A stretch of 62,623 bases of DNA from positions 1,074-63,696 of the forward strand of contig JACPNP010000025.1 of NCBI GenBank assembly GCA_016185365.1. Direction: 5' to 3'. A program made the translations under genes and the position numbers. Under the pieces are notes generated by a model. The model saw nothing but the letters and a program-made list of their open reading frames with translations, did no database searches and was not told the DNA's origin. Shown in pieces: positions 23,947-32,629 of this stretch (its first letter is position 1; each line of letters starts with the position of its first letter). The DNA is from Terriglobales bacterium (GTDB lineage Bacteria > Acidobacteriota > Terriglobia > Terriglobales > Acidobacteriaceae).

Positions 23947-24639
23947 GTGAAACATACCATCTTCGTGGTAGAGGATGACGCCGATATCTCCCGGCTGGTG
24001 CGGCACCATCTGGAGCAGTCCGGATATGCGGTCCGGGCATTCACATCCGCTCACGGCGTGATCGCGGAGGCGCAAAAGCAGCCACCCTCGCTCTTTCTAC
24101 TCGATGTCATGCTCCCCGGTGGTGATGGCATGGACCTCTGCCGCCGCATCCGCGAGGCCGGTGACCTGGCCGGCGTGCCCGTGATCTTTCTTACGGCAAA
24201 GACTTCCGAGGCCGACCGCATCCTCGGCCTCGAACTCGGCGCCGACGACTACATCTCCAAGCCCTTCAGCCCGCGGGAGCTGGTGGCGAGGATCAAAGCG
24301 GTGCTGCGCCGCTTCGAGCGTCCGCTGCCGCCCTCCAGGACCGAGATCGGTGACATTGAGATCGATGCCGGCGCCATGATCCTCAAGGTCCGGGGCAAGA
24401 ATGTGGCCACCACCGCCACCGAATTCCGCCTGCTCGATTATCTGGCCCGCCACGCCGGCCGCGTCTTTACTCGTGACCAGTTGCTTGACGCCGTTTGGCG
24501 GGACACGGCGTTCGTCACGCCGCGCTCCGTGGATGTTTACGTGCGCCGCATCCGTGAGAAGATCGAGAAAGATCCGGAGACGCCGCGCTATCTCAAGACC
24601 GTGCGCGGCGCCGGGTACCGTTTCGAGGCGCCCAAGTGA
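23947..24639 (+). CDS. phoB: Phosphate response regulator PhoB
   Basis: An OmpR/PhoB-family regulator of 230 aa. The receiver covers residues 1-120 with Asp10/Asp11 in VVEDDADISR, phospho-Asp53 in FLLDVMLPGGDG, Thr in VIFLTAKTSE and Lys in YISKPFSPREL. The winged helix ends RSVDVYVRRIREKIEKDPET, then YLKTVRGAGYRFEAPK. It starts with GTG. It overlaps phoR, and the phoU and PHO-box context identifies it as PhoB. It probably activates its own gene and the pst genes downstream. Confidence 0.92.
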   Translation: MKHTIFVVEDDADISRLVRHHLEQSGYAVRAFTSAHGVIAEAQKQPPSLFLLDVMLPGGDGMDLCRRIREAGDLAGVPVIFLTAKTSEADRILGLELGADDYISKPFSPRELVARIKAVLRRFERPLPPSRTEIGDIEIDAGAMILKVRGKNVATTATEFRLLDYLARHAGRVFTRDQLLDAVWRDTAFVTPRSVDVYVRRIREKIEKDPETPRYLKTVRGAGYRFEAPK

Positions 24640-26384
24640 GAAGCCGCATCTTTTTCAAGCTGCTGGCATTTTTCCTTCTCCCCATCCTGGTCGCGACCCT
24701 GTATCTGGATCTCTCCATCCGGCGCTCCTGGGAAGCGTCCTTACGCTCCGAACTGGATTCCTCCCTGGAGCAAAAGGGACACATGCTGTCGCTGGGGATC
24801 GTGGTCGCGCCTGGCTGCCTACCATTGGACCCGTCCGTTGCTCGATCGTTCGCGTCGACCGTGGCTGCCCAGGCGAACGCCGCGGCCGCCCGCGTCACGG
24901 TGATCGATCGTTGCGGGAACGTGCTGGCTGATTCCGAAGCCGATCCTAAAACGATGGAGAATCACGCGCAGCGGCCCGAGTTCGCCGCCGTGCTTGGCGG
25001 CGCGGCGCGCGGCGAGTCCGCACGGCTCAGCCATACGGTCGGGGTGGAGTTCCTGTACGTGGCGGTGCCGCTGAGCAGCGGCAACGGCGCCGTGAGGCTG
25101 GCGTTCCCCTTGACCGGCATCCAGGAGCGCGCGGCCGGCATCCGGCGCAGTATCCTGGCCACTTCGGCCGCGGCCTTGCTGCTTGCCGCTATCTTGGCGG
25201 CGGTGGTCGCCGGCTCATTCACGCGTCGTCTGCAGAGGATCGTCACCTTCGCTGACCGCATCGCGGCTGGCGAACTTGCGGCGCGCATCGAGGAGCGCGC
25301 TTCGGACGAGCTGGCCCATGTTGCCATCGCGCTCGACCACACCGCCCGCAAGCTTGAGGAAAGTTTCCGTGAGGTCCAGGCCCGCCGGCAGGAGCTGGAG
25401 ACATTGCTCAACTCCATGCAGGAGCCGGTCGTGGCCGTGTCAGAGGACCGGCGGACGCAGTGGGCCAACGGCCGCATGCAAGCACTTTTTCCCGGCAGGC
25501 TGAAACTCGGCGCCCCTCTGGTCGAGAACATTCGCGACCCGGAACTGCTCGCCGCGGTGCAGCAGACACTGGAAACACGCGACATCACCCACGCGCGTGC
25601 CGGCATGGTCGCGCCCGGCCGCATTTTCAAAGTCACCTGCGCTCCGCTCTCCGCCGGCGGCGGGGCGGTGGCCGTGTTGCATGAGATCACCGAGGTCGAG
25701 CGGGTGGAGAAGACCCGGCGTGACTTCATCGCCAACGTCAGCCATGAACTGCGCACGCCGCTGACCTCCATCCAGGGCTACACCGAGACATTGCTGGAGA
25801 CTGCGGCGGATGATCCGGCGCGCGAGTTCCTGGAGATCATTCGCAAGAACGCTTCGCGCATGACCCGGCTCACCGAGGACCTGCTGGTCCTGGCCCGGGT
25901 CGAATCCGGGGAAGAGGAGTTCCGCTTCCGCTCCGTGCCCGCGACCGAGGTATTGAACGAGGCGCAGGAGAGTTGCGCCGAGCTTGCCAAACTCCGCGGG
26001 CAGACCCTTTTTGTCGAAGCTCCGGTTGCGCGCGCCGTACGCTGCGACCCGGACAAGATCCAACAGGTTTTCACCAATCTGGTGGAGAACGCCCTGAAAT
26101 ATTCGTCCCCCGGTTCGACCGTCACTCTTGGCGCACGCGAGACGGACCACAGCGTGGAGTTCTATGTGCGCGATCAGGGCCTCGGTATCCCTTCCGAGCA
26201 CCTGCCCCGGCTCTTCGAGCGCTTTTACCGCGTGGACAAAGCCCGTTCGCTCGAGTCGGGCGGCACCGGTCTGGGCCTCGCCATAGCCAAGCACATCGTG
26301 CTGAAGCACGGTGGCAGCATCCGCGCGGAGAGTGAGCTGAGCAAGGGGTCGACGTTTTACTTCACGCTGCCCGCCGGGGAGTGA
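24636..26384 (+). CDS. phoR: Phosphate sensor histidine kinase PhoR
   Basis: A membrane kinase of 582 aa that phosphorylates PhoB when phosphate is scarce. In order: TM1 (FFKLLAFFLLPILVATLYL), a periplasmic region of about 130 residues (including HTVGVEFLYVAVPL), TM2 (ILATSAAALLLAAILAAVVA), HAMP, a PAS-like domain (LNSMQEPVVAVSEDRRTQW), HisKA with the phospho-His in NVSHELRTPLTSIQGY, and an ATPase domain with VFTNLVENALKYS and SGGTGLGLAIAKHI. GTG at 24636 overlaps the phoB stop. The periplasmic domain is larger than in E. coli PhoR. Confidence 0.92.
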   Translation: MRSRIFFKLLAFFLLPILVATLYLDLSIRRSWEASLRSELDSSLEQKGHMLSLGIVVAPGCLPLDPSVARSFASTVAAQANAAAARVTVIDRCGNVLADSEADPKTMENHAQRPEFAAVLGGAARGESARLSHTVGVEFLYVAVPLSSGNGAVRLAFPLTGIQERAAGIRRSILATSAAALLLAAILAAVVAGSFTRRLQRIVTFADRIAAGELAARIEERASDELAHVAIALDHTARKLEESFREVQARRQELETLLNSMQEPVVAVSEDRRTQWANGRMQALFPGRLKLGAPLVENIRDPELLAAVQQTLETRDITHARAGMVAPGRIFKVTCAPLSAGGGAVAVLHEITEVERVEKTRRDFIANVSHELRTPLTSIQGYTETLLETAADDPAREFLEIIRKNASRMTRLTEDLLVLARVESGEEEFRFRSVPATEVLNEAQESCAELAKLRGQTLFVEAPVARAVRCDPDKIQQVFTNLVENALKYSSPGSTVTLGARETDHSVEFYVRDQGLGIPSEHLPRLFERFYRVDKARSLESGGTGLGLAIAKHIVLKHGGSIRAESELSKGSTFYFTLPAGE

Positions 26385-26404
26385 CTTTGCGGGTATTCAT
26401 CTGG

Positions 26405-26449
26405 CTGTAATCCCATATTCACATCGTATTGACGCGCCCGGCGCACAAT
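26405..26449 (+). promoter_or_regulatory. PHO box and -10 before the first phoU
   Basis: Three 7-mers in 11-bp register: CTGTAAT-ccca-TATTCAC-atcg-TATTGAC (26405-26433). CACAAT follows after 10 bp (26444-26449). The predicted start falls on the ATG at 26456, again suggesting a leaderless message. Confidence 0.65.
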
Positions 26450-26455
26450 GACTCT

Positions 26456-27208
26456 ATGGGATTGGCCAATCTCAATCCGTTGAATCCGGAATCGTCGCCT
26501 TCCAGTGGTCCTGACAAAGACCTGCTGGAACTCACGCTAAAAGCCTGCCAGTTGGCGCGTTCGGCCGCCAGCGCCGCGGCCGACGCCATCGCCACCGGAG
26601 GTCCCGACCTCTATGAGCACGTTTTCCACGCTGAGCAGGAGCTCGACCGCATTGATATGGAGATGGACGACGCGCTCGTCTTCGCCATCTCCAACAGCAC
26701 CGTGAAACAGGCGCGCGAACTGCTCGCCTGCATGAAATACGTGCTGGACCTGGAGCGCATCGGAGATCTGCTCAGCAGTTTTTGCAGCCGCGCCTCCGCC
26801 ATCCGGGAGCGCATCGACCAGGCCGACATCGAGACTTTCATCAAGATGGCGACTGTGCTGGAGCACATGTTGAGTGAGGCCGAAAAGGCCCTGGCCACGC
26901 GCGACCTCAATGCCGCCATCCAAGTCCTTCGCTCGGACTCCGAGATGGACCGCCTCTACCATCTGCTTTGCCTGCGCCATCTGGAAGAGATCCCCGGCGG
27001 GACGGCGCCTTCACGCCAGGAAAGCGTGCAGGTCCTGTTCATGGCCCAGGCGCTCGAACGCGCGGGCGACCATGCCAAGAACCTAGGGGAAGAAGTCTGC
27101 CACTGTGTAAGCGGACGCAGCGTCCGCCACGTGATGCGCTCGCAGGACAAATCCTACGAACAATTGTTCCTGGATTGGCTGCGGGAAAAACAAAAGGGCA
27201 AGCTGTAA
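26456..27208 (+). CDS. phoU: PhoU-family phosphate regulator, copy 1
   Basis: PhoU links the Pst transporter to PhoR and dampens Pho signalling. The 250 aa helical protein has the two PhoU repeats with family motifs YEHVFHAEQELDRIDMEMDD, LDLERIGDLLSSFCSR and ALERAGDHAKNLGEEVCHC. Met at 26456 is used because upstream codons in the same frame lie inside the PHO box. A second phoU ends the pst operon at 34244. The two are diverged and may have different partners. Confidence 0.9.
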   Translation: MGLANLNPLNPESSPSSGPDKDLLELTLKACQLARSAASAAADAIATGGPDLYEHVFHAEQELDRIDMEMDDALVFAISNSTVKQARELLACMKYVLDLERIGDLLSSFCSRASAIRERIDQADIETFIKMATVLEHMLSEAEKALATRDLNAAIQVLRSDSEMDRLYHLLCLRHLEEIPGGTAPSRQESVQVLFMAQALERAGDHAKNLGEEVCHCVSGRSVRHVMRSQDKSYEQLFLDWLREKQKGKL

Positions 27209-27325
27209 GGTTCTTGATTCGCGTCATTCCATGTCACCGAGGATTGTAGTGACTGCGCTATAGCCGGCATTGCCGAAAAAGAGGGCGGCTTCAGCCGCGA
27301 GTCGAGGAGTTCCTTTGTTGCCGAT

Positions 27326-27373
27326 GTAGCGCCGGCGTCCCGCCGGCTGGCGCGAGGGCGTCTCGCCCTCGCA
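27326..27373. repeat. Two-hairpin GC element in the phoU-arsC spacer
   Basis: GTAGCGCCGGCGTCCCGCCG and then GCGAGGGC-GTCTC-GCCCTCGC. The 306-bp spacer 27209-27514 otherwise holds a GGCGGCTTCAGCCGC hairpin (27291-27300 region), a dispersed repeat at 27411-27456, and no gene. Confidence 0.88.
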
Positions 27374-27410
27374 AACCCCCTCCCAACCTTCCAATCACCC
27401 AATGCTTGTC

Positions 27411-27456
27411 ATCCCGAGTGAGCGCGCAACGCGAGCCGGGGGACCTAGGGTTTCCA
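27411..27456. repeat. Dispersed repeat, GTCATCCCGAGTGAGCG type
   Basis: GTCATCCCGAGTGAGCGCGC, then GGGGGACCTAGGGTTTCC. It is related to the copies at 13010-13070 and 40862-40945. Confidence 0.5.
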
Positions 27457-27514
27457 ACTCCGCGCTTCAGCGCTTCCGCAATCTTCAATGATGTGACATT
27501 CCCAGCGAGGGGCT

Positions 27515-27919
27515 TCAGCCGCGTCCCCATTTCCTTTCACTCACCAGCCTCTTCACACGCTCCCGGATCTCTTCCCGGATCTCCCGCACCCGCTCCGGCG
27601 GCTGTCCTTTTGGATCAGGCAGAGGCCAGTCGTCGCGTTCCAGCCCCGGTACCAGCGGACACTGTTCGCCGCAACCCATGGTCACCAGCAGGGAAGCGCC
27701 GCGTGCCAGCTCGTCGGTCAGCTTTTGCGGACGGGCGGCGGAGAGGTCGATCCCCGCTTCGCGCATCGTCTCCAAAACAACCGGGTGGACGTGCTCCGCC
27801 GGGTGTGTCCCCGCGGAAATAGCTTGGGCTTTGGATGCGTCCGCCATGGCGTTGAAGAATGCCGCCGCCATTTGCGACCGTCCGGCATTATGCACGCAGG
27901 CAAAGATCACGGTCTTCAT
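27515..27919 (-). CDS. arsC: Arsenate reductase, low-molecular-weight phosphatase type
   Basis: Reduces arsenate to arsenite by a thiol relay. The 134 aa product has the P-loop FACVHNAGRSQMAAAFFNA with nucleophile Cys8, and later MGCGEQCP (Cys83, Cys87) for the disulfide cascade. This is the thioredoxin- or mycothiol-coupled family, not the glutaredoxin ArsC. It overlaps the upstream aquaporin gene by ATGA, so the two form one operon. No arsR or arsB is adjacent. Confidence 0.92.
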   Translation of the reverse strand: MKTVIFACVHNAGRSQMAAAFFNAMADASKAQAISAGTHPAEHVHPVVLETMREAGIDLSAARPQKLTDELARGASLLVTMGCGEQCPLVPGLERDDWPLPDPKGQPPERVREIREEIRERVKRLVSERKWGRG

Positions 27920-28599
27920 GCGGGTTCCTTGGCGGAAAACAACCAGCGCGAGACCAACCCGGCCGCGGCCGCGCCCAGAAACTGCGCGGCCCAGAAAGCC
28001 GGAGCATCCTGCGGGCGGATGCCGGTGAAGGTATCGGTGAACGACCGGGCCAGGGTCACCGCCGGATTTGCGAATGAAGTGGAAGCCGTGAACCAGAACG
28101 CCGACATGATGTACGCGCCGACCGCGAACGGGGTGAATTTCGACCGCACCGCCGCACAGCCCCGGACCACCAGGATGAGCCCGAAGGTCGCGACCATCTC
28201 ACTGGCAAAATGCCCGAGTCCGCTGCGGGCTTTCGTGGAAGACGCGAACCAATACGGCATATCGAACATGAGATGCGCCAGCGCCACGCCTGCCATGGCG
28301 CCCAGGAATTGCGCGGTCCAATAGCCCGGCACATGGCGCCAGGGGAAGTCGCCGCTCCCGGCCTCAACCAGTGTGACTGCCGGATTCAAATGGGCGTCGC
28401 TTACGGGGCCGAGGACATGGACCAGCACCACGAGCGCCGCACCCACGGCCAGCGAGTTCGCCAGCAGTGCCAGCCCCACATTCCCGCCTGCCAATCGCTC
28501 CGCCATGATGCCCGAACCGATGATCGCCGCCAGCAACAGCGTGGTACCCAGGAATTCCGCGGCGAGGGCGCGAGATCCGTGCGTGCGTGTCATATCCAT
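27916..28599 (-). CDS. MIP/aquaporin channel, AqpS-like (arsenic-linked)
   Basis: A six-helix channel of 227 aa with both NPA loops: SDAHLNPAVTLVEAG and TSFANPAVTLARSFTDTF. In Sinorhizobium meliloti a related channel, AqpS, paired with ArsC replaces an arsenite pump by letting arsenite leave down its gradient. The arsC overlap here supports that role. The gene is divergent from pstS, and its promoter region shares the 134-bp spacer that carries the pstS PHO box, so induction by phosphate stress is possible. Confidence 0.9.
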   Translation of the reverse strand: MDMTRTHGSRALAAEFLGTTLLLAAIIGSGIMAERLAGGNVGLALLANSLAVGAALVVLVHVLGPVSDAHLNPAVTLVEAGSGDFPWRHVPGYWTAQFLGAMAGVALAHLMFDMPYWFASSTKARSGLGHFASEMVATFGLILVVRGCAAVRSKFTPFAVGAYIMSAFWFTASTSFANPAVTLARSFTDTFTGIRPQDAPAFWAAQFLGAAAAGLVSRWLFSAKEPA

Positions 28600-28645
28600 T
28601 CAAAGATACCTGCTGCGTCCTCGACCGAACAGCGAAACCGAGAGT

Positions 28646-28701
28646 TTTTCATCGTCTATTCACGATCCAGTCACGTCTTGTTAACACGCCGCCCCTACAA
28701 C
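28646..28701 (+). promoter_or_regulatory. PHO box and -10 before pstS
   Basis: Four 7-mers in 11-bp register: TTTTCAT-cgtc-TATTCAC-gatc-CAGTCAC-gtct-TGTTAAC (28646-28685). After 10 bp comes TACAAC (28696-28701). Unlike the other Pho promoters here, a normal leader with AGGAGG (28718-28723) precedes the start codon. Confidence 0.7.
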
Positions 28702-28733
28702 AGAAGCAGATTCCCTTAGGAGGAACTGCTACT

Positions 28734-29738
28734 GTGAAACGTCTTGTGATGGTCCTGGCCGCGGCGATGCTGCTGGCGGCGGGTGCTTCGGCGCAGAACA
28801 GATTGAACGGCGCGGGCGCCACCTTCCCGTATCCCATGTATTCCAAATGGTTCTCGGAATACAACAAGCTCCACCCGGACGTGCAGATCAATTATCAATC
28901 CATCGGCTCCGGTGGCGGGATCCGCCAGGTGCTGGCGGGCACCGTGGATTTCGGCGCTTCCGACGGCCCCATGACGGACGCGCAGCTCGCGGACGCGAAA
29001 TCGAAGATCTACCACATTCCCACCGTGCTCGGCGCCGTGGTCCCTGCTTACAATATCAATGGCGTGACCGCGGACCTGAAATTCACCGGCCCCATCCTGG
29101 CTGACATCTTCATGGGCCGCATCACCAGCTGGAATGATGCGCGCATCGTGAAGGAGAATCCGGGTATCTCGCTTCCCGGCACGCCCATCGTCGTTGTGCA
29201 TCGTTCCGATGGTTCCGGCACCACCTACGTTTGGGTGGACTACCTCTGCAAAGTCAGCGGCGATTGGAACACCAACGTTGGCCGCGGCACCAGCGTGCGC
29301 TGGCCCATCGGACTGGGCGCCAAGGGCAATGAAGGCGTGGCCGGCATGATCCGGCAGGTGGACGGCGCCATCGGCTATATCGAGCTGATCTATGCGGAAC
29401 AGAACAAGATCAAGTACGGCTGGGTCAAGAACGCGGCCGGGGAGTATGTCAAAGCTTCGCTGGACTCGACGACCGCCGCGGCCGCCAGCGCGAAAATGCC
29501 TTCCGATTATCGCGTCTCCATCACTAACGCGCCCGGCAAGGGCGTTTATCCTATTGCCAGCTTTACCTGGTTGCTTATTCCTGCTAAGAATGCCGACGCC
29601 GGCCGGCAGAAGATCCTGATCGACTTCCTGAATTGGATGGTCACGGACGGCCAGCAACTCACACGACAGTTGACCTACGCCCCGTTGCCCACGGAAGTGG
29701 CCACCAAGGTGAAGGCCACGATCGCGCAAATACGGTGA
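28734..29738 (+). CDS. pstS: Phosphate-binding periplasmic protein PstS
   Basis: The high-affinity phosphate receptor of the Pst ABC transporter. The 334 aa product has a signal peptide (VKRLVMVLAAAMLLAAGASA) and then RLNGAGATFPYPMYSKWFSEY. Phosphate-loop strings are YQSIGSGGGIRQ, VDFGASDGPM and VVHRSDGSGTTYVW. The start is a GTG with AGGAGGA 10 nt upstream. The frame is open 49 codons further up, but that crosses the PHO box. It is followed by a porin gene and then pstCAB. Confidence 0.95.
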   Translation: MKRLVMVLAAAMLLAAGASAQNRLNGAGATFPYPMYSKWFSEYNKLHPDVQINYQSIGSGGGIRQVLAGTVDFGASDGPMTDAQLADAKSKIYHIPTVLGAVVPAYNINGVTADLKFTGPILADIFMGRITSWNDARIVKENPGISLPGTPIVVVHRSDGSGTTYVWVDYLCKVSGDWNTNVGRGTSVRWPIGLGAKGNEGVAGMIRQVDGAIGYIELIYAEQNKIKYGWVKNAAGEYVKASLDSTTAAAASAKMPSDYRVSITNAPGKGVYPIASFTWLLIPAKNADAGRQKILIDFLNWMVTDGQQLTRQLTYAPLPTEVATKVKATIAQIR

Positions 29739-29792
29739 CGCAAGCTCGAGAGTGAAGCACAAGACTTCCCCGAACAGGAGCCTGGAGACGAC

Positions 29793-31457
29793 ATGAATCC
29801 CTTGATGAAGAAGTTTGTGGCGGTGGCCCTCACCTGCGTGATGGTCGCCCCGGTGGCCGGCGCGCAGACCGCGGCCAAAAAGAGATCGGCGAAAGCAGCC
29901 GCGCCCGCCGGCGCCGCAATGACATCGGAAGACCTGCGGGCGCTGCGCGACGCCATTGCGGCCCAACAACAGCAGATCAACGACCTGAAGCAGGAGCTTC
30001 TGCGTCGTGATGAAGCGGCCCGCGCGGCCATGCAGCAATTGCGCGATACCCAGAGCGCCGCTGCCGAGGCGTCCAACAAGGCCAGCGCCGCTTCCGAGAC
30101 CGCCGCCGGCCAGGCCACCACGGTGGAAAGCCTGAAAGCGGACTTGGAGAATGTGAAGCTCAACCAGCAGAATGCGGCCATCAGCACTCAGGAAGACCAG
30201 AAACGGGTGGGCGCGCTGGAGTCCCTCGCTGGTCGCTTCCGCTTCAGCGGCGACATTCGCGTCCGCAGTGAGAGTTTCCTCCAGTCCTATAACGGTTGTG
30301 ACGGGAACTGTCCGGACCGCCACCGCGCCCGCTTTCGTGCCCGCTTCGGCATCGATGGCAAGCTAGGGGAGGATTTCATCGGCGGCCTGTACTTTGCCTC
30401 CGGCGCAGTCGTGAACGGGGCCCCGGATTTCAAGGACCCGGTCTCCACCAATGAGACCCTCACCAGCTTCTTCGAGCGCAAGACCTTTGGCATTGACCGC
30501 GCCTTCATCACCTACGCTCCCGCAAAGTACAAATGGCTTCAATTGACCGGTGGAAAATTCGCGGCAAATTGGGCCAAGACCGTGCTGACGTTCGACAATG
30601 ACCTCAACCCGGAAGGCTTCACCCAGAAGCTTTCGTTCGATATGAAGAACAAGATCTTCCGCAACGTGACCCTGCAAGGCATGCAGTTGCTGTTCAACGA
30701 AGTCTCCGGCGGGACTGACTCGAATGCCGTGGGCGGATCGTTCTCCGCCCGCATGCAGCTTGGCAGCCGCATCACCTTCACCCCCAGCTACACCATCCTG
30801 AACTGGAACGGCGTGGACGCGATCGCGCAGGCGGCCAACCCGGTCACGCTGCCACAACCGAACACGCCGGCTGTGGGCACACCCCTGCCCCAGCCCACGA
30901 CCCAGCCGGTGCGCATCATCAACGCCAATTCTTTGACCAATGCCACGGCCATTGTGGGCGTGGGTGCCAGCCAGCGCCGCGTGTTCGTCAGCCGGTTCAT
31001 GTACTCGGACTTCATTGGAAACCTCACGGTGAAGACCTGGTCGGCGAAATATCCACTGAACTTCATCGGCGAATATGAAAAGAACTTGCGCTCCAAGGTC
31101 GCGGACCAGAACACGATGTATTACATCGAGACCTCGGTCGGACAGCAGCGCAACAAATACGACCTCCAACTCGGTTACAGCTACGCCAATATTGATCAGG
31201 ACGCCGTGATCTCCCAGTTCAATGAAAGCGATATGCGGGCGCCGACCAACCTGGTGCAGAACCGCTTCTTCGTGAACTGGCTGTTGCGCAACAACATCAC
31301 CATCTCCGGGACCTGGTGGATCGGCAAGACCAAGGATCCGACCCTGCAGAATGCCGCCCTGGCCTCGCAGCGTCCCGCCGGTCAACCCGCGGCCACCGTG
31401 TTCGAGCGCAATCCGTATCTGAACCGCTTGCAATTCGACATCATCTATAAGTTCTAA
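29793..31457 (+). CDS. Phosphate-regulon outer-membrane porin (OprO/P-like putative porin)
   Basis: A 554 aa secreted protein. In order: a signal peptide (MKKFVAVALTCVMVAPVAGA), a coiled-coil stalk at about residues 45-140 (AIAAQQQQINDLKQELLRRD and similar Ala/Gln-rich heptads), and a beta-barrel from RFRFSGDIRVRSESF to the C-terminal aromatic end (LQFDIIYKF). The coiled coil suggests trimer formation. A place between pstS and pstC points to phosphate or anion uptake across the outer membrane. That specificity is inferred. A strong terminator follows. Confidence 0.85.
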   Translation: MNPLMKKFVAVALTCVMVAPVAGAQTAAKKRSAKAAAPAGAAMTSEDLRALRDAIAAQQQQINDLKQELLRRDEAARAAMQQLRDTQSAAAEASNKASAASETAAGQATTVESLKADLENVKLNQQNAAISTQEDQKRVGALESLAGRFRFSGDIRVRSESFLQSYNGCDGNCPDRHRARFRARFGIDGKLGEDFIGGLYFASGAVVNGAPDFKDPVSTNETLTSFFERKTFGIDRAFITYAPAKYKWLQLTGGKFAANWAKTVLTFDNDLNPEGFTQKLSFDMKNKIFRNVTLQGMQLLFNEVSGGTDSNAVGGSFSARMQLGSRITFTPSYTILNWNGVDAIAQAANPVTLPQPNTPAVGTPLPQPTTQPVRIINANSLTNATAIVGVGASQRRVFVSRFMYSDFIGNLTVKTWSAKYPLNFIGEYEKNLRSKVADQNTMYYIETSVGQQRNKYDLQLGYSYANIDQDAVISQFNESDMRAPTNLVQNRFFVNWLLRNNITISGTWWIGKTKDPTLQNAALASQRPAGQPAATVFERNPYLNRLQFDIIYKF

Positions 31458-31481
31458 AGGCGTTGTACCCCGAAGCACGCT

Positions 31482-31512
31482 TGGCGCCCGCTACCACGGG
31501 CGCCGATTTTTT
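31482..31512 (+). terminator. Rho-independent terminator after the porin
   Basis: GGCGCCCG (31482-31489) pairs with CGGGCGCC (31496-31503) and is followed by GA and seven or eight T. It separates pstS-porin from pstCAB-phoU, which has its own PHO box. Confidence 0.9.
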
Positions 31513-31528
31513 TGGCCGGATTCTTTTG

Positions 31529-31573
31529 CCGTCATGCGGCTGTAACACTCCTGTAACACGCCGGCGCTAACCT
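31529..31573 (+). promoter_or_regulatory. PHO box and weak -10 before pstC
   Basis: CCGTCAT-gcgg-CTGTAAC-actc-CTGTAAC (31529-31557) is three 7-mers in 11-bp register. TAACCT follows after 10 bp (31568-31573). The expected start lies at or beyond the first ATG (31577), so pstC is either leaderless or starts at a later Met. Confidence 0.65.
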
Positions 31574-31576
31574 CAT

Positions 31577-32629
31577 ATGGGAATGTCTTCGCCCTCAGCC
31601 CCGATGAAACCGCTGATCTCGATGTCCACGACCATGGGCGCCAAGCGGCCGGAGAGCAAGCCTGTCATTGGCCCAAAGTCGCGTGTGCTGCTGACGGGGA
31701 AGAGTAACGGCATCCTGGCGGACAAGATATTCAAAGTCCTCCTCATCCTGTGTGCTTTGTCCGTCCTGGCCATGGTAGTGCTGATCGTGCTGGAGCTTTG
31801 GAACCAGTCCGTCCTCTCCCGGACAGCGTTTGGGTGGCGATTCTTTATTGGTACGGACTGGGACCCGGTACAAGGCCTATTCGGCGCGCGACCCTTTATC
31901 TACGGCACCCTCGTATCTTCCTTCTTGGGCCTTTTTATCGCAGTGCCTCTGGGCATCGGCGTCGCCATGTACATGACTGAGATGTGTCCCCGGGCGCTTC
32001 GTGGATTCATCAGCTTCATGGTGGAACTGCTGGCCGCCATCCCCAGCGTGGTCTATGGCCTGTGGGGCATCTTCGTCCTGGCGCCATTGATGCGCACGTA
32101 CATCCAGCCGTTTCTTGCCAAATATTTCGGTTGGACCGGCCTGTTTGAAGGCCCGATCTACGGGGTGGGGATGCTGGCCGCCGGCGTGATCCTCGCCATC
32201 ATGATCGTGCCCTTCATCAGCTCCATCACTCGCGAAGTGATGTTGGCTGTTCCCCAGACACAGCGCGAGGCCGTGCTGGCCTTGGGCGCCACCCGTTGGG
32301 AGATGGTCCGCCTGGGGGTGCTGCGCAATGCCCGCGCCGGAGTCTTTGGCGGCATCATTCTGGCGTTGGGCCGCGCTCTCGGTGAGACCATGGCCGTGAC
32401 CATGCTCATCGGCAATCGCCCGGAGATCGCCAAGAGTCTGTTCGCGCCGGGCTACACCATGGCCAGCGTGATCGCCAATGAGTTCACGGAAGCCACCGAA
32501 GACCTGTATCTTCACGCTCTGGTCGAGATCGGGCTGGCGCTTTTTCTGGTGACGATCATTGTGAACGTCTTCGCTCAGTTGCTCATCTGGAGCATCACGC
32601 GCGGACACAAGGCGGGCGCCCATGCCTAG
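31577..32629 (+). CDS. pstC: Phosphate ABC transporter permease PstC
   Basis: One of the two inner-membrane permeases of the Pst complex. The 350 aa product has six helices after a 50-residue polar N-terminus. These include VLLILCALSVLAMVVLIVLE, AVPLGIGVAMYMTE and VELLAAIPSVVYGLWGIFVL. The ABC-coupling loop is QREAVLALGATRWEMV and the gene ends with GRALGETMAVTML. Candidate starts are Met 31577, 31583, 31604 and 31622, and the promoter geometry makes the first doubtful. It overlaps pstA by 8 nt. Confidence 0.94.
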   Translation: MGMSSPSAPMKPLISMSTTMGAKRPESKPVIGPKSRVLLTGKSNGILADKIFKVLLILCALSVLAMVVLIVLELWNQSVLSRTAFGWRFFIGTDWDPVQGLFGARPFIYGTLVSSFLGLFIAVPLGIGVAMYMTEMCPRALRGFISFMVELLAAIPSVVYGLWGIFVLAPLMRTYIQPFLAKYFGWTGLFEGPIYGVGMLAAGVILAIMIVPFISSITREVMLAVPQTQREAVLALGATRWEMVRLGVLRNARAGVFGGIILALGRALGETMAVTMLIGNRPEIAKSLFAPGYTMASVIANEFTEATEDLYLHALVEIGLALFLVTIIVNVFAQLLIWSITRGHKAGAHA

